Part shown: in pieces, positions 26,583 to 34,888 of the stretch
Layout: each line of letters opens with the position of its first letter
Numbering within the stretch: the first letter of the stretch is position 1
Source: Micromonospora sp. U21
Lineage (GTDB): Bacteria; Actinomycetota; Actinomycetes; Mycobacteriales; Micromonosporaceae
DNA length: 64,000 nucleotides
Reading direction: 5' to 3'
Assembly (NCBI RefSeq): GCF_018070045.1
Contig: NZ_JAGPYK010000016.1
Coordinates: 1 to 64,000, forward strand
The notes under the pieces: model-generated
The model's input: the letters and a program-made list of their open reading frames with translations, nothing else
Database searches by the model: none
What the model was told of the DNA's origin: nothing
Made by a program: the position numbers and the translations under genes

Positions 26583-27508
26583 GCGGCCAGCGCCAGTTCC
26601 GGGCTGCGCCGGCGAGCCAGCACCAGGCCGGTGGCGGTCGCGGTCGCGACCACCAGGGCCGCGACGGCGGCCAGCGTGAGCGCGTCCGGGCGCAGCAGCG
26701 GCTGTCCGCGCAGGGCCTGCCAGGTCAACAACACCGTGAGTACGCCGTACGCCCCGCCCGCCACGGCCACCAGCCGTGCCCGGGTGTGCTCGTCCAGCCG
26801 CGTCCCGAGGAACCGGCTCAGCAGGATCGCCAGGATCGGCAGCGCCTGCAGGGCGTGCAGCCCCACGAAGTGCCCGATCCGCAGGTCCCCGCCGGTGGTG
26901 CTCCAGCCGACCAACGGCAGCCCAGGCCCGCCGTCGAGTACGCCGACGGCGTGCGCCCCGGAGACCCCGTCGATCCCCGGCTCCTGCATCGGCAGCACCA
27001 TCGGCACCGCCGCGAGCATGCCCAGCAGCGACAGGCCGAGCCCCCACCCGACCGCGCGAGCGGCGGCCCGATCGGGGATCCGCCGCAGCAGCACCACGAT
27101 CCCGATGACGAAGTGCGCGGCGAACAGCACCATGATCGCCGCACCCATCGCCGTGAAGAGGGCGGCGTTCAGTGGGCTGGTCCCGTTGTAGTGGCTGGTC
27201 GTACCGCGCAGCACCTGCCCGACGATCACCACCATCTCGATCAGCGCCATCGCGACGATGACCGTGCCCGCCCACTCCGCGACCCGGCTCCGGCGCGGCA
27301 GCAGGGAGAGCATCCAGGCGAGGGTCGTGCCGTACACCACGAAGGACACGGCGAACTTGAACGGCTTGAGCCAGATCGGCGACCCGGTGAGGACGCGCGA
27401 GTCGACGGCGATGCCGACCGCGGAGATGACGGTGAGCACCGCCATCGCGTAGACGAAAACCATCAGTGGGCGGTGCCAGTGTGCCGCCCGGCGCAGCGCG
27501 ATAGTCAT
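26579..27508 (-). CDS. Conserved membrane protein of unknown function
   Basis: A 309-residue integral membrane protein with about eight helices. The N-terminus HRPLMVFVYAMAVLTVISAV and the segment GSPIWLKPFKFAVSFVVYG recur in uncharacterised actinobacterial proteins. Conserved His residues (VLFAAHFVIG, GHFVGLHALQ) lie in helices and could bind haem or metal, which is speculative. It is the first gene of the operon leading to the sensor kinase and regulator. Confidence 0.7.
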   Translation of the reverse strand: MTIALRRAAHWHRPLMVFVYAMAVLTVISAVGIAVDSRVLTGSPIWLKPFKFAVSFVVYGTTLAWMLSLLPRRSRVAEWAGTVIVAMALIEMVVIVGQVLRGTTSHYNGTSPLNAALFTAMGAAIMVLFAAHFVIGIVVLLRRIPDRAAARAVGWGLGLSLLGMLAAVPMVLPMQEPGIDGVSGAHAVGVLDGGPGLPLVGWSTTGGDLRIGHFVGLHALQALPILAILLSRFLGTRLDEHTRARLVAVAGGAYGVLTVLLTWQALRGQPLLRPDALTLAAVAALVVATATATGLVLARRRSPELALAA

Positions 27509-27676
27509 GTCTGTAGATGCTCCCGACCGCGCGCGCCGATCGCGTCCGACCGCGAGCCCCGGTTGCGGCCACCGGTCGGAGTGGCGCCTCCTCCCTGGGT
27601 AGGAGACGAAACACGGTCGTTCCCCTTCGTCGACGCTGGCACAATGTCCGCTCTGTCGACCGGACCGGGAGTGGCG

Positions 27677-28426
27677 ATGACGATCAACGAGGGCCGTGTC
27701 CAGCCGAACGAGACCACGGTGCCGCTGCTGCACTGCGTGTCGCCCGAGGAGACCCTGGCATTCTGGCGTGCCCTGGGGTTCGAGGTGACCTACGAGCAGA
27801 CGAAACCGTACGTCTACCTGGCCTTCCGGTGGAGCGGGTTCGATCTGCACTACGGCCGCGCGCCGCTCGGGCTGGACCCGTCGGCGGAGAACACCGGCGG
27901 TTGCCTGGTGATGGTCGACGCGGTCGCGGCGTACCACGCGGCGTTCACCGAGGCGATGCGCCGCACCTACGGCAAGGTGCTCGCCAAGGGACTGCCCCGG
28001 ATGACCCGCTACCGGCCCGGCGCGTCGCGGTTCAGCATCGTCGACCCGTCGGGCAACACCATCATCTTCATCCAGCGGGATGAGCCGGCGGAGCTGGAGT
28101 ACGGCGGGTCGAAGACGTTGCAGGGGTTGACCCGGGTGCTCGACAACGCGCGGATCCTGCGCGAGTTCAAGAATGACGACCGGGCAGCCTTCCGGGCGCT
28201 CAACTCGGGGCTGCGCCGGCACGGCGACAGCGCCCCGGCGATCGAACAGGGGTTGGCGCTCGCCGGGTTGATCGAACTGTCGGTAGTGCTGGGGGAGCCG
28301 GAGCGCGTGCCTGACTGGGGGACCCGTCTCCGGGCTCTGGAGCTGACCGCTCAGGAGCGTGCGCAGGTGGCGAAGGCCGTCGCCGACCCCGCCGCGCTCG
28401 GGCCGTGGTTGCCCGACGCGAGCTGA
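27677..28426 (+). CDS. VOC (glyoxalase/bleomycin-resistance-like) domain protein
   Basis: A 249-residue soluble protein. Residues about 12-125 form a VOC fold: TVPLLHCVSPEETLAFWRAL and VYLAFRWSGFDLHY at the start, and FSIVDPSGNTIIFIQ at the end. A helical C-terminal half of about 110 residues (RILREFKNDDRAAFRALN onward) follows and is not part of the classic domain. Bleomycin-binding and fosfomycin-resistance proteins share this fold, but the extra region argues against a simple assignment. The ATG at 27677 is used; a GTG at 27671 is an alternative. Confidence 0.7.
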   Translation: MTINEGRVQPNETTVPLLHCVSPEETLAFWRALGFEVTYEQTKPYVYLAFRWSGFDLHYGRAPLGLDPSAENTGGCLVMVDAVAAYHAAFTEAMRRTYGKVLAKGLPRMTRYRPGASRFSIVDPSGNTIIFIQRDEPAELEYGGSKTLQGLTRVLDNARILREFKNDDRAAFRALNSGLRRHGDSAPAIEQGLALAGLIELSVVLGEPERVPDWGTRLRALELTAQERAQVAKAVADPAALGPWLPDAS

Positions 28427-28527
28427 GGCCCCCCCGCGTGGTGACCTCCTGGAGCTGCCTGCCCGGGCGACAATCGTTTCGGTCGGCTCGTCGCAGGGCA
28501 TGACTGGGCAGAGCCGAAGAGGTGATG

Positions 28528-29295
28528 ATGAACCGCCACACGCCGCCACTGACCGTCCGCGCACGAAGGACGCTCGCGCTGATCCTGCCGATGCTCGGCA
28601 CCGTCGCGCTCACCGCTGCCTGCACCGTTGGCGAGGACCAGCCCGGTTCGGCTTCGTCGACCCCGCAACCGACGACCGCGTCGACAGCAGCGACCCAGGT
28701 CGACCAACCGTCTCCGAGCGCGAGCACCCAGGCGACGATCCCGACGTCGGCCTTCGTCGAACTGCCACCCGACCTGCGCAAGTCCCCCCGACGGGCGACG
28801 CCCGTCGCGGACGCCCTGCCGACGATGTGCGGCAACGAGTTCGGCACCGGAGGCCGACAGGTCACCGCGAGCGCCTCGATGACCGTCACCTACAGGACGC
28901 CAGGCGAACCGGCCAGCAACGTGCCGCAAGGCATGATCCACCAAACGATCTTCACCTTCGATGGCGACGGCGCCTCGGACTACATGCGACGGCTCCGCGC
29001 TGCTGTGGAGGCCTGCCCCTCCTACCAGGAGGCCGGGAACCCCGTCGACGTCGAGGGGCGAGCTGTGCCCGGTGTCGGGGACGAGGCGTTGCTGCTGACC
29101 AGGACGTGGGCCGAGACGAGCCTGAACGGAGAACGCACCGGCGGCACCGCGTCCAGCCAGATCGCCGTGGCACGCGTCGACGGGGCGGTGACCGTGCTCA
29201 ACGATCAGGGATGGGAGGGCACCAGCGGCAACCCCGCCATCCTGGACCGGGTCTTGCGCGACAGCGTCCAGACCATCGACGCCTGGCAGCGATAG
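28528..29295 (+). CDS. Putative lipoprotein of unknown function
   Basis: A 255-residue exported protein. Three in-frame starts occur (GTG 28522, ATG 28525, ATG 28528); the last has the best spacing from GAAGAGG. The signal sequence ends in the lipobox LTAAC, followed by a Ser/Thr/Gln/Pro-rich tether to about residue 75. The globular part has two to three cysteines (LPTMCGNEFG, VEACPSY) and ends QTIDAWQR. The layout resembles sensor-type lipoproteins of actinobacteria such as PknH-like extracellular domains, but I cannot confirm homology. Confidence 0.65.
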   Translation: MNRHTPPLTVRARRTLALILPMLGTVALTAACTVGEDQPGSASSTPQPTTASTAATQVDQPSPSASTQATIPTSAFVELPPDLRKSPRRATPVADALPTMCGNEFGTGGRQVTASASMTVTYRTPGEPASNVPQGMIHQTIFTFDGDGASDYMRRLRAAVEACPSYQEAGNPVDVEGRAVPGVGDEALLLTRTWAETSLNGERTGGTASSQIAVARVDGAVTVLNDQGWEGTSGNPAILDRVLRDSVQTIDAWQR

Positions 29296-29299
29296 CCCA

Positions 29300-29599
29300 T
29301 GACCAGACAGGCGTCGGCGACTACTTCTACGTGGCCAACGCCGGCAGCTCCACCATCAGCGCCTACCGCGTCGACGACCACGGCAAGCTCGAACTGGTCA
29401 AGGCGGTCGCCGCCGACACCGGCGGCGGGTCGATCGACATGACCACCAGCGACGGCTTCCTGTACGTCCAGAACGCCGCCGCCGGCAACGTGCAGGCTAC
29501 GAGGTGAACAAGGACGGCTCCCTGACCCTCGTCACCACGGTGGAGGGCCTGCCGAAGTTCGCCGACGGCATCGGCATGGAAGGCATCGCCGCGTCCTGA
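29300..29599 (+). pseudogene. 3' remnant of a lactonase-family beta-propeller gene
   Basis: The plus strand reads DYFYVANAGSSTISAYRVDD and then GGSIDMTTSDGFLYVQNAAA, the blade pattern of 7-bladed lactonase/YncE proteins. It loses frame at about 29494 and resumes as GYEVNKDGSLTLVTTVEGLP to a stop at 29597-29599. Only about two blades remain, there is no start codon or ribosome site, and the 5' part is missing, so this is a decayed fragment rather than a gene. Confidence 0.6.
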
Positions 29600-29710
29600 C
29601 CCCGCCACGCGCTGGTCCCGGTCCTCGCCGACCGGGACCCGCGCGTGTTCGCGCCCCGCACGCACGTCGAGGGGTCACTCGCGGCTCGTCGTACCGCGTA
29701 CCCTCCCCGC

Positions 29711-30133
29711 ATGGACGTCGTCGATGATCTACCGCGTGCCGAGTTCGCGTTCCCGGGGCCGCTGCGGGACCAACTGGTGGCCGCGATCCTGTCCGGTGCG
29801 AAGACCTCGACGTCCGCCCTGCTGGTCGGATACGAGGTCGGGAACGAGCCGCTGCCCGAGGTTGGCCAGCGATCTGCGGTAGTGGACTCCGAGGACCGAC
29901 GGGTCGCCGTGATCGAGCTGACCGAGGTGCGGGTGCTCCGGCTCGCTGACGTCGACCTGCAACACGCCCTGGCCGAGGGCGAGGGAGACGAGTCGGTGGC
30001 GCAGTGGCGAGCGGGGCACGAGACGTTCTGGCACAGTGCGGAAGTGCGCGCGGAGTTGGGCGATCCCGGCTTCACGGTGAACGACGACACCCTGGTGGTG
30101 ACCGAGCGCTTCCGGCTGGTGCACGTCGTCTGA
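29711..30133 (+). CDS. ASCH domain protein
   Basis: A 140-residue protein with the ASCH (PUA-like) pattern: an early basic segment AAILSGAKTSTSALL, then PEVGQRSAVVDSEDRRVAVIELTEV, and a late strand TLVVTERFRLV. ASCH proteins are proposed RNA-binding modules, and some act as amidohydrolases on modified cytidines. The ATG is six bases after TACCCT (29699-29704), a good TANNNT -10 box, so the mRNA is probably leaderless. A longer reading from 29645 lacks support. Confidence 0.75.
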   Translation: MDVVDDLPRAEFAFPGPLRDQLVAAILSGAKTSTSALLVGYEVGNEPLPEVGQRSAVVDSEDRRVAVIELTEVRVLRLADVDLQHALAEGEGDESVAQWRAGHETFWHSAEVRAELGDPGFTVNDDTLVVTERFRLVHVV

Positions 30134-30224
30134 GCCCCGCTTCGCGGCCTTTCCAGCTCCGCTGACCGCATGCTCGGCCCTGCCGGGACAGCACCGGTGG
30201 TCAGCGGTGCCTACTCTCACAGCC

Positions 30225-30341
30225 GTGGGAGCAATCAAGCCGTGGCACCTGTCCATCCTCACCCTCTGCTGTCTCCTGCCAACGGCGGCGGCGATCGCTG
30301 GTGGAATCTGGGCGGTGCGTCGAGGACGCACCCGCCGCTGA
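30225..30341 (+). CDS. Small single-pass membrane protein (38 residues)
   Basis: GTG-initiated reading frame beginning MGAIKPWHLSILTLCCLL, continuing with a hydrophobic helix PTAAAIAGGIWAV and ending in the basic tail RRGRTRR. No Shine-Dalgarno is present, but the -10-like TACTCT (30212-30217) ends seven bases before GTG, which fits a leaderless transcript. I recall very similar KPWH-starting micro-proteins in Micromonosporaceae; their function is unknown. The positive tail predicts a cytoplasmic C-terminus. Confidence 0.6.
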   Translation: MGAIKPWHLSILTLCCLLPTAAAIAGGIWAVRRGRTRR

Positions 30342-30409
30342 GCGGTCGACGAGGCGGCCGGAGGCCGATCCCGCTGCGGGGCAGGTTCAGCTCCGCAGCG
30401 GGGATCAGA

Positions 30410-30790
30410 AGGCCACCGGTCGCGGGAGGCGGCCTCGATGAGCGGGATCATCGCGAACGCGGCGTCGGACAGACCACCGAATCCCATTCCGTAGAAGTAG
30501 CCGCCGCCCTTGAACCGTCGTACCGCCGCCAGTACCGACTCGTCCGCCACCCCCGGGAACACCCGGCTGGCATTGGAGAACGACACCACCGTCGCCGCCT
30601 GCGCCCAGGCGGCGAGCGCGAGGCCGAACACCGTGGCGGCGTCCCAGCAGCGCTGTGTGCCGTCCTTGCTGAATAGACTCTTCATCGAACCGGACGTGTC
30701 GATGAGGATCAGGGTCCGCCCGTCCAGGGTGGGAACGCCGGCAAGCCGATTGGTAGAGGGGCGAGCCAGGCGGGCGGGCTGCCAGGGCAG
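30410..30790 (-). pseudogene. Remnant of a TROVE-type or other vWA-domain protein
   Basis: The minus strand encodes GVPTLDGRTLILIDTSGSM followed by WDAATVFGLALAAWAQAA and VVSFSNASRVFPGV. This is a von Willebrand A domain with an intact MIDAS DxSGS, in the context seen in bacterial Ro60/TROVE proteins. The frame diverges from the pattern after PLIEAASRD (about 30425). No upstream TROVE repeat domain is visible before a stop near 30830. The piece is therefore truncated on both sides. Confidence 0.5.
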
Positions 30791-30992
30791 CGTTGCGCAG
30801 GCTCTGCGCCGGGGCTGTCACACACCGTGGGGCAGGACGAGGGTTGCAGGGGATGATCCTGCCCCTTCACATCGCGCCGCCACATCGGTTGTCAGATTCA
30901 AGCGGCGCCGTTCGATCGAGATGCCGGCGTAGCGGGTGGAGAAGGCGTCAGTCGGTCAGTTAGTTGTCCATTCAGCCGACCTTACCACAGCT

Positions 30993-31802
30993 TCACCCAT
31001 AGATCGAACGGCCGTGCTGGTACTCCCACAGAAGCTCATAGTTGTGCCCGATCTTCGGGTTCTTCTTGACGAAGACTGCTGTCGGGCTTCCATTTCCCAG
31101 CTCGCCCTGATCTCTGCGGACAACTTTCGCGCCCGGCCCAAATCCCGTCCGCTCGATACGCCAAACTGCCAGCGGACGCAAGTGCTGCGGAAGGCTGATG
31201 GAAAGCGTCAGTTCGTCGATGCGTTCCTGCACCGTTTTTGCAATGAAAGGGTCGAACTTCTCTCCAGAGTCAGTCAGCCGCTGCACGATCTCCACGCAGG
31301 ATCTTTCACCCTTTTGCATCTCGTGACCGAGGTCGACGTAGTACGCGGCCCAGCCTGACGACTTCTTCACCTCGCCAAGAAGACGGTGGCCCTTCGATGT
31401 GACCTCCAAGGGAGCCTCCGAGCCACTCCCAGACCACAGGTATTGATTGCGGAAGAGGAACGCGCCGTCTCTTGTCGCCTCAATGTAGATCTTCACAAAA
31501 TGGGTATGCTGGTGCGGGTCCTGCTCATCGATCTCGTAGTGGAATTCTGCACTGATCCACTTGTATCCGCGCTGGATTTCCACGATGCGTGATCGGCGTT
31601 GGAGAAGAAGGGTGGCTGAGAGGGCGCCGAGCGCCAGCCCAGTCAGGAGCCCGACGGCGAGCATGATTATGGAGGTGCGGGTTCCAGCCTCGTCTGGGAG
31701 TTGCGTCACCAGCCAGCCAGCAAACCCAACCGCCAGTATCGCTAGGGCGATCACGCCGCCGACATCTGCCCAGAATGACAACGTTCGCCGCGAACCAGTC
31801 AA
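30993..31802 (-). CDS. Orphan two-helix membrane protein with soluble C-terminal domain
   Basis: A 269-residue protein. Two membrane helices (about 11-33 and 44-66) precede a soluble domain of about 200 residues containing WISAEFHYEIDEQD, GWAAYYVDLGHEMQKGERSC and IAKTVQERIDELTLSI, rich in beta-strand and charge. Base composition is clearly less G+C rich than the neighbours, with codons ending in A or T, which suggests recent acquisition. The region around it holds gene fragments and no operon partner. I do not recognise the family; a sensor or immunity role is only a guess. Confidence 0.7.
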   Translation of the reverse strand: MTGSRRTLSFWADVGGVIALAILAVGFAGWLVTQLPDEAGTRTSIIMLAVGLLTGLALGALSATLLLQRRSRIVEIQRGYKWISAEFHYEIDEQDPHQHTHFVKIYIEATRDGAFLFRNQYLWSGSGSEAPLEVTSKGHRLLGEVKKSSGWAAYYVDLGHEMQKGERSCVEIVQRLTDSGEKFDPFIAKTVQERIDELTLSISLPQHLRPLAVWRIERTGFGPGAKVVRRDQGELGNGSPTAVFVKKNPKIGHNYELLWEYQHGRSIYG

Positions 31803-32100
31803 CTCAATCCCAATTTATAGCTCCAGCCGCCGGGCGGTAGCACAAGGGGAGGATAAGAACAGTCGACGGAATGCTGACACCAGCTGCTGTCGCTGTCAAT
31901 CCGACTTGGAGTTCCAGTACTGTCAGCTTATAGATTCGGCAGCCGAGCGACGAAGCCCATCGGTGCGCGGCTGCGGCACCGAACTGGCCTGCGCTCGGGT
32001 GAACCGGCGCTGGCGGCGGGGCAGCCCAGCGGGGGATGATCGAGGTTCGTCTCGATGGAGAGCCGAGCCACGCGATCGGGCGGGGAGGTGGGTGACGCCG

Positions 32101-33057
32101 ATGACCCCGACGCAACTGCGCGCGTATGTCGCCGTGGTCCGGCTGGGGTCCGTCAAGCAGGCCGCCGCTGAGCTTGAGGTGTCCGAGTCGGCCGTGTCGC
32201 TCCACGTCGCACAGTTGCGCAAGGAGTTCGGGGACAAGCTGTTCACCAAGACGGCGGCGGGGCTCGCGTTCACCCCGGGCGGGCTCCGGCTGGCCAGTCG
32301 CGCGGCGGAGCTGTTGGGTCTGCAGGATCGGACGATCCTCGAGGTGAGCGCCGCGAAACGCGGCCGGCGGCTGCTGCGGGTGGCCGCGTCCAGCCTGTTC
32401 GCCGAGTTCGCCGCGCCGGGGCTGATCGAGCTGTTCGCGAAGCGGGCCGCCGACCTCGATGTCGAGCTGAGCGTGCGCAACCCGGGCTCGTTCGAGTCGT
32501 TGTTGCTGACCCGGTCCGCGGACATCGCGGTCGGGCCGCAGCCGCCGGTTGTCGACAAGGCGATCACCTGCCGGCCGATGATGAACTACCGGCTCGTGGT
32601 CGTGGTCGGCCCGGATCATCCGCTGGCCGGTGTGTCGGCGTCCCCGGGGCAGTTGCGGGAGCAGACCTGGCTGCTCGGCCCGTCGGCGGCCACCGACCTG
32701 GGCGCGGTGCCCGCGATGCTGCGCCGGCTGGCCGTGCCCGACGACCGGCAGCAGATCTTCCAGAGCCACGCGGCGGCGCTGGGCGAGGCGAAGCGGGGCA
32801 GGGGTGTCTCGCCGGCGCTCTCGTTCACCGTCGCACCGGACGTGCGCGAGGGTCAGCTCCAGCAGGTGACGGGGCCGCACGCGACCGTCGAGGCGGTGTG
32901 GCACTCGCAGGTGCTCGCCAGTCCCGGCCCCCTGTCGGCCGCCGCCGAGCTGTCGCGGTTCTCGTCGACACCTCGGGCGATTCAGGCGATGATGCGCGGC
33001 GCGGGCGTCAGCATCGGTCACTTCAAGCCGTCGGTGCACGTGACGCTCTGGAGCTGA
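32101..33057 (+). CDS. LysR-family regulator next to the CO dehydrogenase cluster
   Basis: A 318-residue LysR-type regulator (CbbR-like length). The N-terminal helix-turn-helix is TPTQLRAYVAVVRLGSVKQA with SESAVSLHVAQLRKEFGDKL; the effector domain runs from about 90 on (LLRVAASSLFAEFAAPGLIELF). The ATG at 32101 is used; GTG 32092 is possible. Its 3' end overlaps the convergent coxE-like gene by 40 bases. Aerobic CO dehydrogenase clusters of actinobacteria are often adjacent to LysR genes, so control of the cox operon is likely but inferred. Confidence 0.85.
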   Translation: MTPTQLRAYVAVVRLGSVKQAAAELEVSESAVSLHVAQLRKEFGDKLFTKTAAGLAFTPGGLRLASRAAELLGLQDRTILEVSAAKRGRRLLRVAASSLFAEFAAPGLIELFAKRAADLDVELSVRNPGSFESLLLTRSADIAVGPQPPVVDKAITCRPMMNYRLVVVVGPDHPLAGVSASPGQLREQTWLLGPSAATDLGAVPAMLRRLAVPDDRQQIFQSHAAALGEAKRGRGVSPALSFTVAPDVREGQLQQVTGPHATVEAVWHSQVLASPGPLSAAAELSRFSSTPRAIQAMMRGAGVSIGHFKPSVHVTLWS

Positions 33058-34220
33058 CGGGCGGCGAGCAGCAGGTCCTGGAACGTCCCGGCCGGCAGCA
33101 GCCGGTCGCAGTAGGGGAGCGCGGCGGCCATGCCGCCCGCGCGGGGAGCGAAGCCGGGGGCGCCGGCGCGCGGATTCAACCAGACGATCCGGTACGCGCG
33201 GCGGCGCAGTCGGGCCATCACGGCGGCGAGTTCGTCGGGCGGGTCGCTGTCCCAGCCATCCGAGCCGATCACCAGCACGGCCCCGCGGGCAGCGTCCCCG
33301 TGCGGGGAGCTGAGCAGGGTGCGGAGGTTCGTGGCGATCCGGGTGCCGCCGTACCGGTCGGTGACGGCCGCGCTGGCCTGCGCGACCGCCTCGGCGGCCG
33401 AGGTGTGTCGCAGCACCACCGTGAGCCGGGTCAACGTCGTCGCGAACGCGAACGCCTCCGCCTCGGCGACGACCGCGAACGCCCGCATCAGGTGCAGGTA
33501 CGCGGTCGCCTGCGCCCGCATCGAGTCGCTGACGTCGCAGAGCAGCACGACCCGGCGCGGTCGCCGCACCGGCCGCTCGCGGACGACCTCGACGGGTTCC
33601 CATCCGGTGCGGCGTGCCTGGGTGATCGTGGGCCGCAGCGCGATCCGCCGTCCGGTCGGGCTGACGGCGTGCCGCCTGGCGCGGCGGGTCGGCCAGCCGG
33701 CGACGGCCTCGCGGAGGGCGTCGCCGAGCAGCGTGAGCCGTGCGGCGTCGAGCTCGTCGAACGGCCTCTCGGCGAGCCCGACGAGGGCGCTGGGGCGCCG
33801 CTCGGGCAGCCGCAGCGCGGTGTCGGACTCCGGCGCCTGGGCGACGGCCGGCGGCAGCGTCGCCCACGGCAGTCCGCCGCCCGGACCGTCGTCGGCCGTG
33901 CCGGTGGGCACCGGCACGTGTACGTCGTCGCGGTCTCCCGTCGGGATCGCGGACCGGTGCGGCGGTGGCAGCGGCGACGCGTCCCCGAACACCGCTGCGA
34001 AGACAAGGTCGAACGCGTTGAGATCGGCGTGCCGCCGGACGAGGCTGATCCGGGCGGTCCAGTAGAGCGTGGACCTCGAGTCGGGCGGGCTGGCGTCGAG
34101 CGCCCGGACGAAGTCGTCGATGTCGGTGAGCCCGGCCGGGATGCCGGCCTGCCGCAGTCGGCCGGCGAACGCCACCGCGAACGCGGCCCGGTCGATCCCG
34201 CGCAGCAGGGCAGGACTCAC
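33018..34220 (-). CDS. coxE: CoxE-like vWA-domain protein
   Basis: A 400-residue cytoplasmic protein with a helical N-terminal half and a C-terminal vWA domain: RVVLLCDVSDSMRAQA (MIDAS), then GTRIATNLRTLL and AVLVIGSDGWDSDP. This is the VWA_CoxE arrangement. In Oligotropha carboxidovorans CoxE works with the AAA ATPase CoxD to mature the CuSMoO2 site of CO dehydrogenase. It is the last gene of the minus-strand cox operon and overlaps coxG by four bases. Confidence 0.85.
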   Translation of the reverse strand: MSPALLRGIDRAAFAVAFAGRLRQAGIPAGLTDIDDFVRALDASPPDSRSTLYWTARISLVRRHADLNAFDLVFAAVFGDASPLPPPHRSAIPTGDRDDVHVPVPTGTADDGPGGGLPWATLPPAVAQAPESDTALRLPERRPSALVGLAERPFDELDAARLTLLGDALREAVAGWPTRRARRHAVSPTGRRIALRPTITQARRTGWEPVEVVRERPVRRPRRVVLLCDVSDSMRAQATAYLHLMRAFAVVAEAEAFAFATTLTRLTVVLRHTSAAEAVAQASAAVTDRYGGTRIATNLRTLLSSPHGDAARGAVLVIGSDGWDSDPPDELAAVMARLRRRAYRIVWLNPRAGAPGFAPRAGGMAAALPYCDRLLPAGTFQDLLLAARQLQSVTCTDGLK

Positions 34221-34888
34221 CGGCGCGCGACCAGCCAGACGATCACCGCGCCGACCGCGACGAGGCCGACGATCACCGGTACGAGCCGCTTGGTGATCGA
34301 ACCGCCGGCGATGCTGAGCAGGTCGAGCGCTTCCGGTTCGGCAGCCCGCGTGCCACGCAGGGTGGCGGTCGAAGGCTCGGCAGCCGACGGCTCGACCGGC
34401 GACTGCACCCGGGTCACGGCGGCTCCGGCGGCCGACGGCGCCTGCTCGGCCGCCAGCTTGGCCTCGAGGTTGGCGACGAACTGGGCCAGCAACCTGCCCG
34501 ACACCTCCTTGATCATGCCGCTGCCGAACTGGGCCAGCTTCCCCGAGATCTTCAGGTCGGTGTCCACGCTGACGAGCGTCCGGTCGCCGTCCGGTCGCAG
34601 GTGGGCGGTGACCAGCGCGGAGGCGTTCCCCGTCGACCGGGCGTCACGGCCCTTCGCGTCGATCACTCCGTGGTACGCCGCGTCGTCCTTCTCGACGAAC
34701 TGCGCGGTGCCCGCGAACTCCGAGATGACCGGCCCGACCTTGACCTTCACCCTGCCCCGGTAGACGTCACCGTCGACGCCGGTCAGTTGGGCGCCCGGCA
34801 GGCACGGCGCGATCCCTTCGAGGTCGGTGAGCACGGCCCAGGCCCGCTCGATCGGAACGGCGACCGCGAACTCATTGGTGATCTTCAT
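34217..34888 (-). CDS. coxG: CoxG-like SRPBCC protein
   Basis: A 223-residue protein. Residues 1-145 form the CoxG/SRPBCC fold (PIERAWAVLTDLEGIAPCLPGAQ, VKVKVGPVISEFAGTAQF). A Pro/Ala/Ser-rich linker and a C-terminal membrane helix (VPVIVGLVAVGAVIVWLVA) follow. CoxG homologues anchor CO dehydrogenase to the membrane and can deliver quinone to the enzyme, which fits the tail anchor. Start and stop are coupled to coxD and coxE by overlaps. Confidence 0.88.
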   Translation of the reverse strand: MKITNEFAVAVPIERAWAVLTDLEGIAPCLPGAQLTGVDGDVYRGRVKVKVGPVISEFAGTAQFVEKDDAAYHGVIDAKGRDARSTGNASALVTAHLRPDGDRTLVSVDTDLKISGKLAQFGSGMIKEVSGRLLAQFVANLEAKLAAEQAPSAAGAAVTRVQSPVEPSAAEPSTATLRGTRAAEPEALDLLSIAGGSITKRLVPVIVGLVAVGAVIVWLVARR

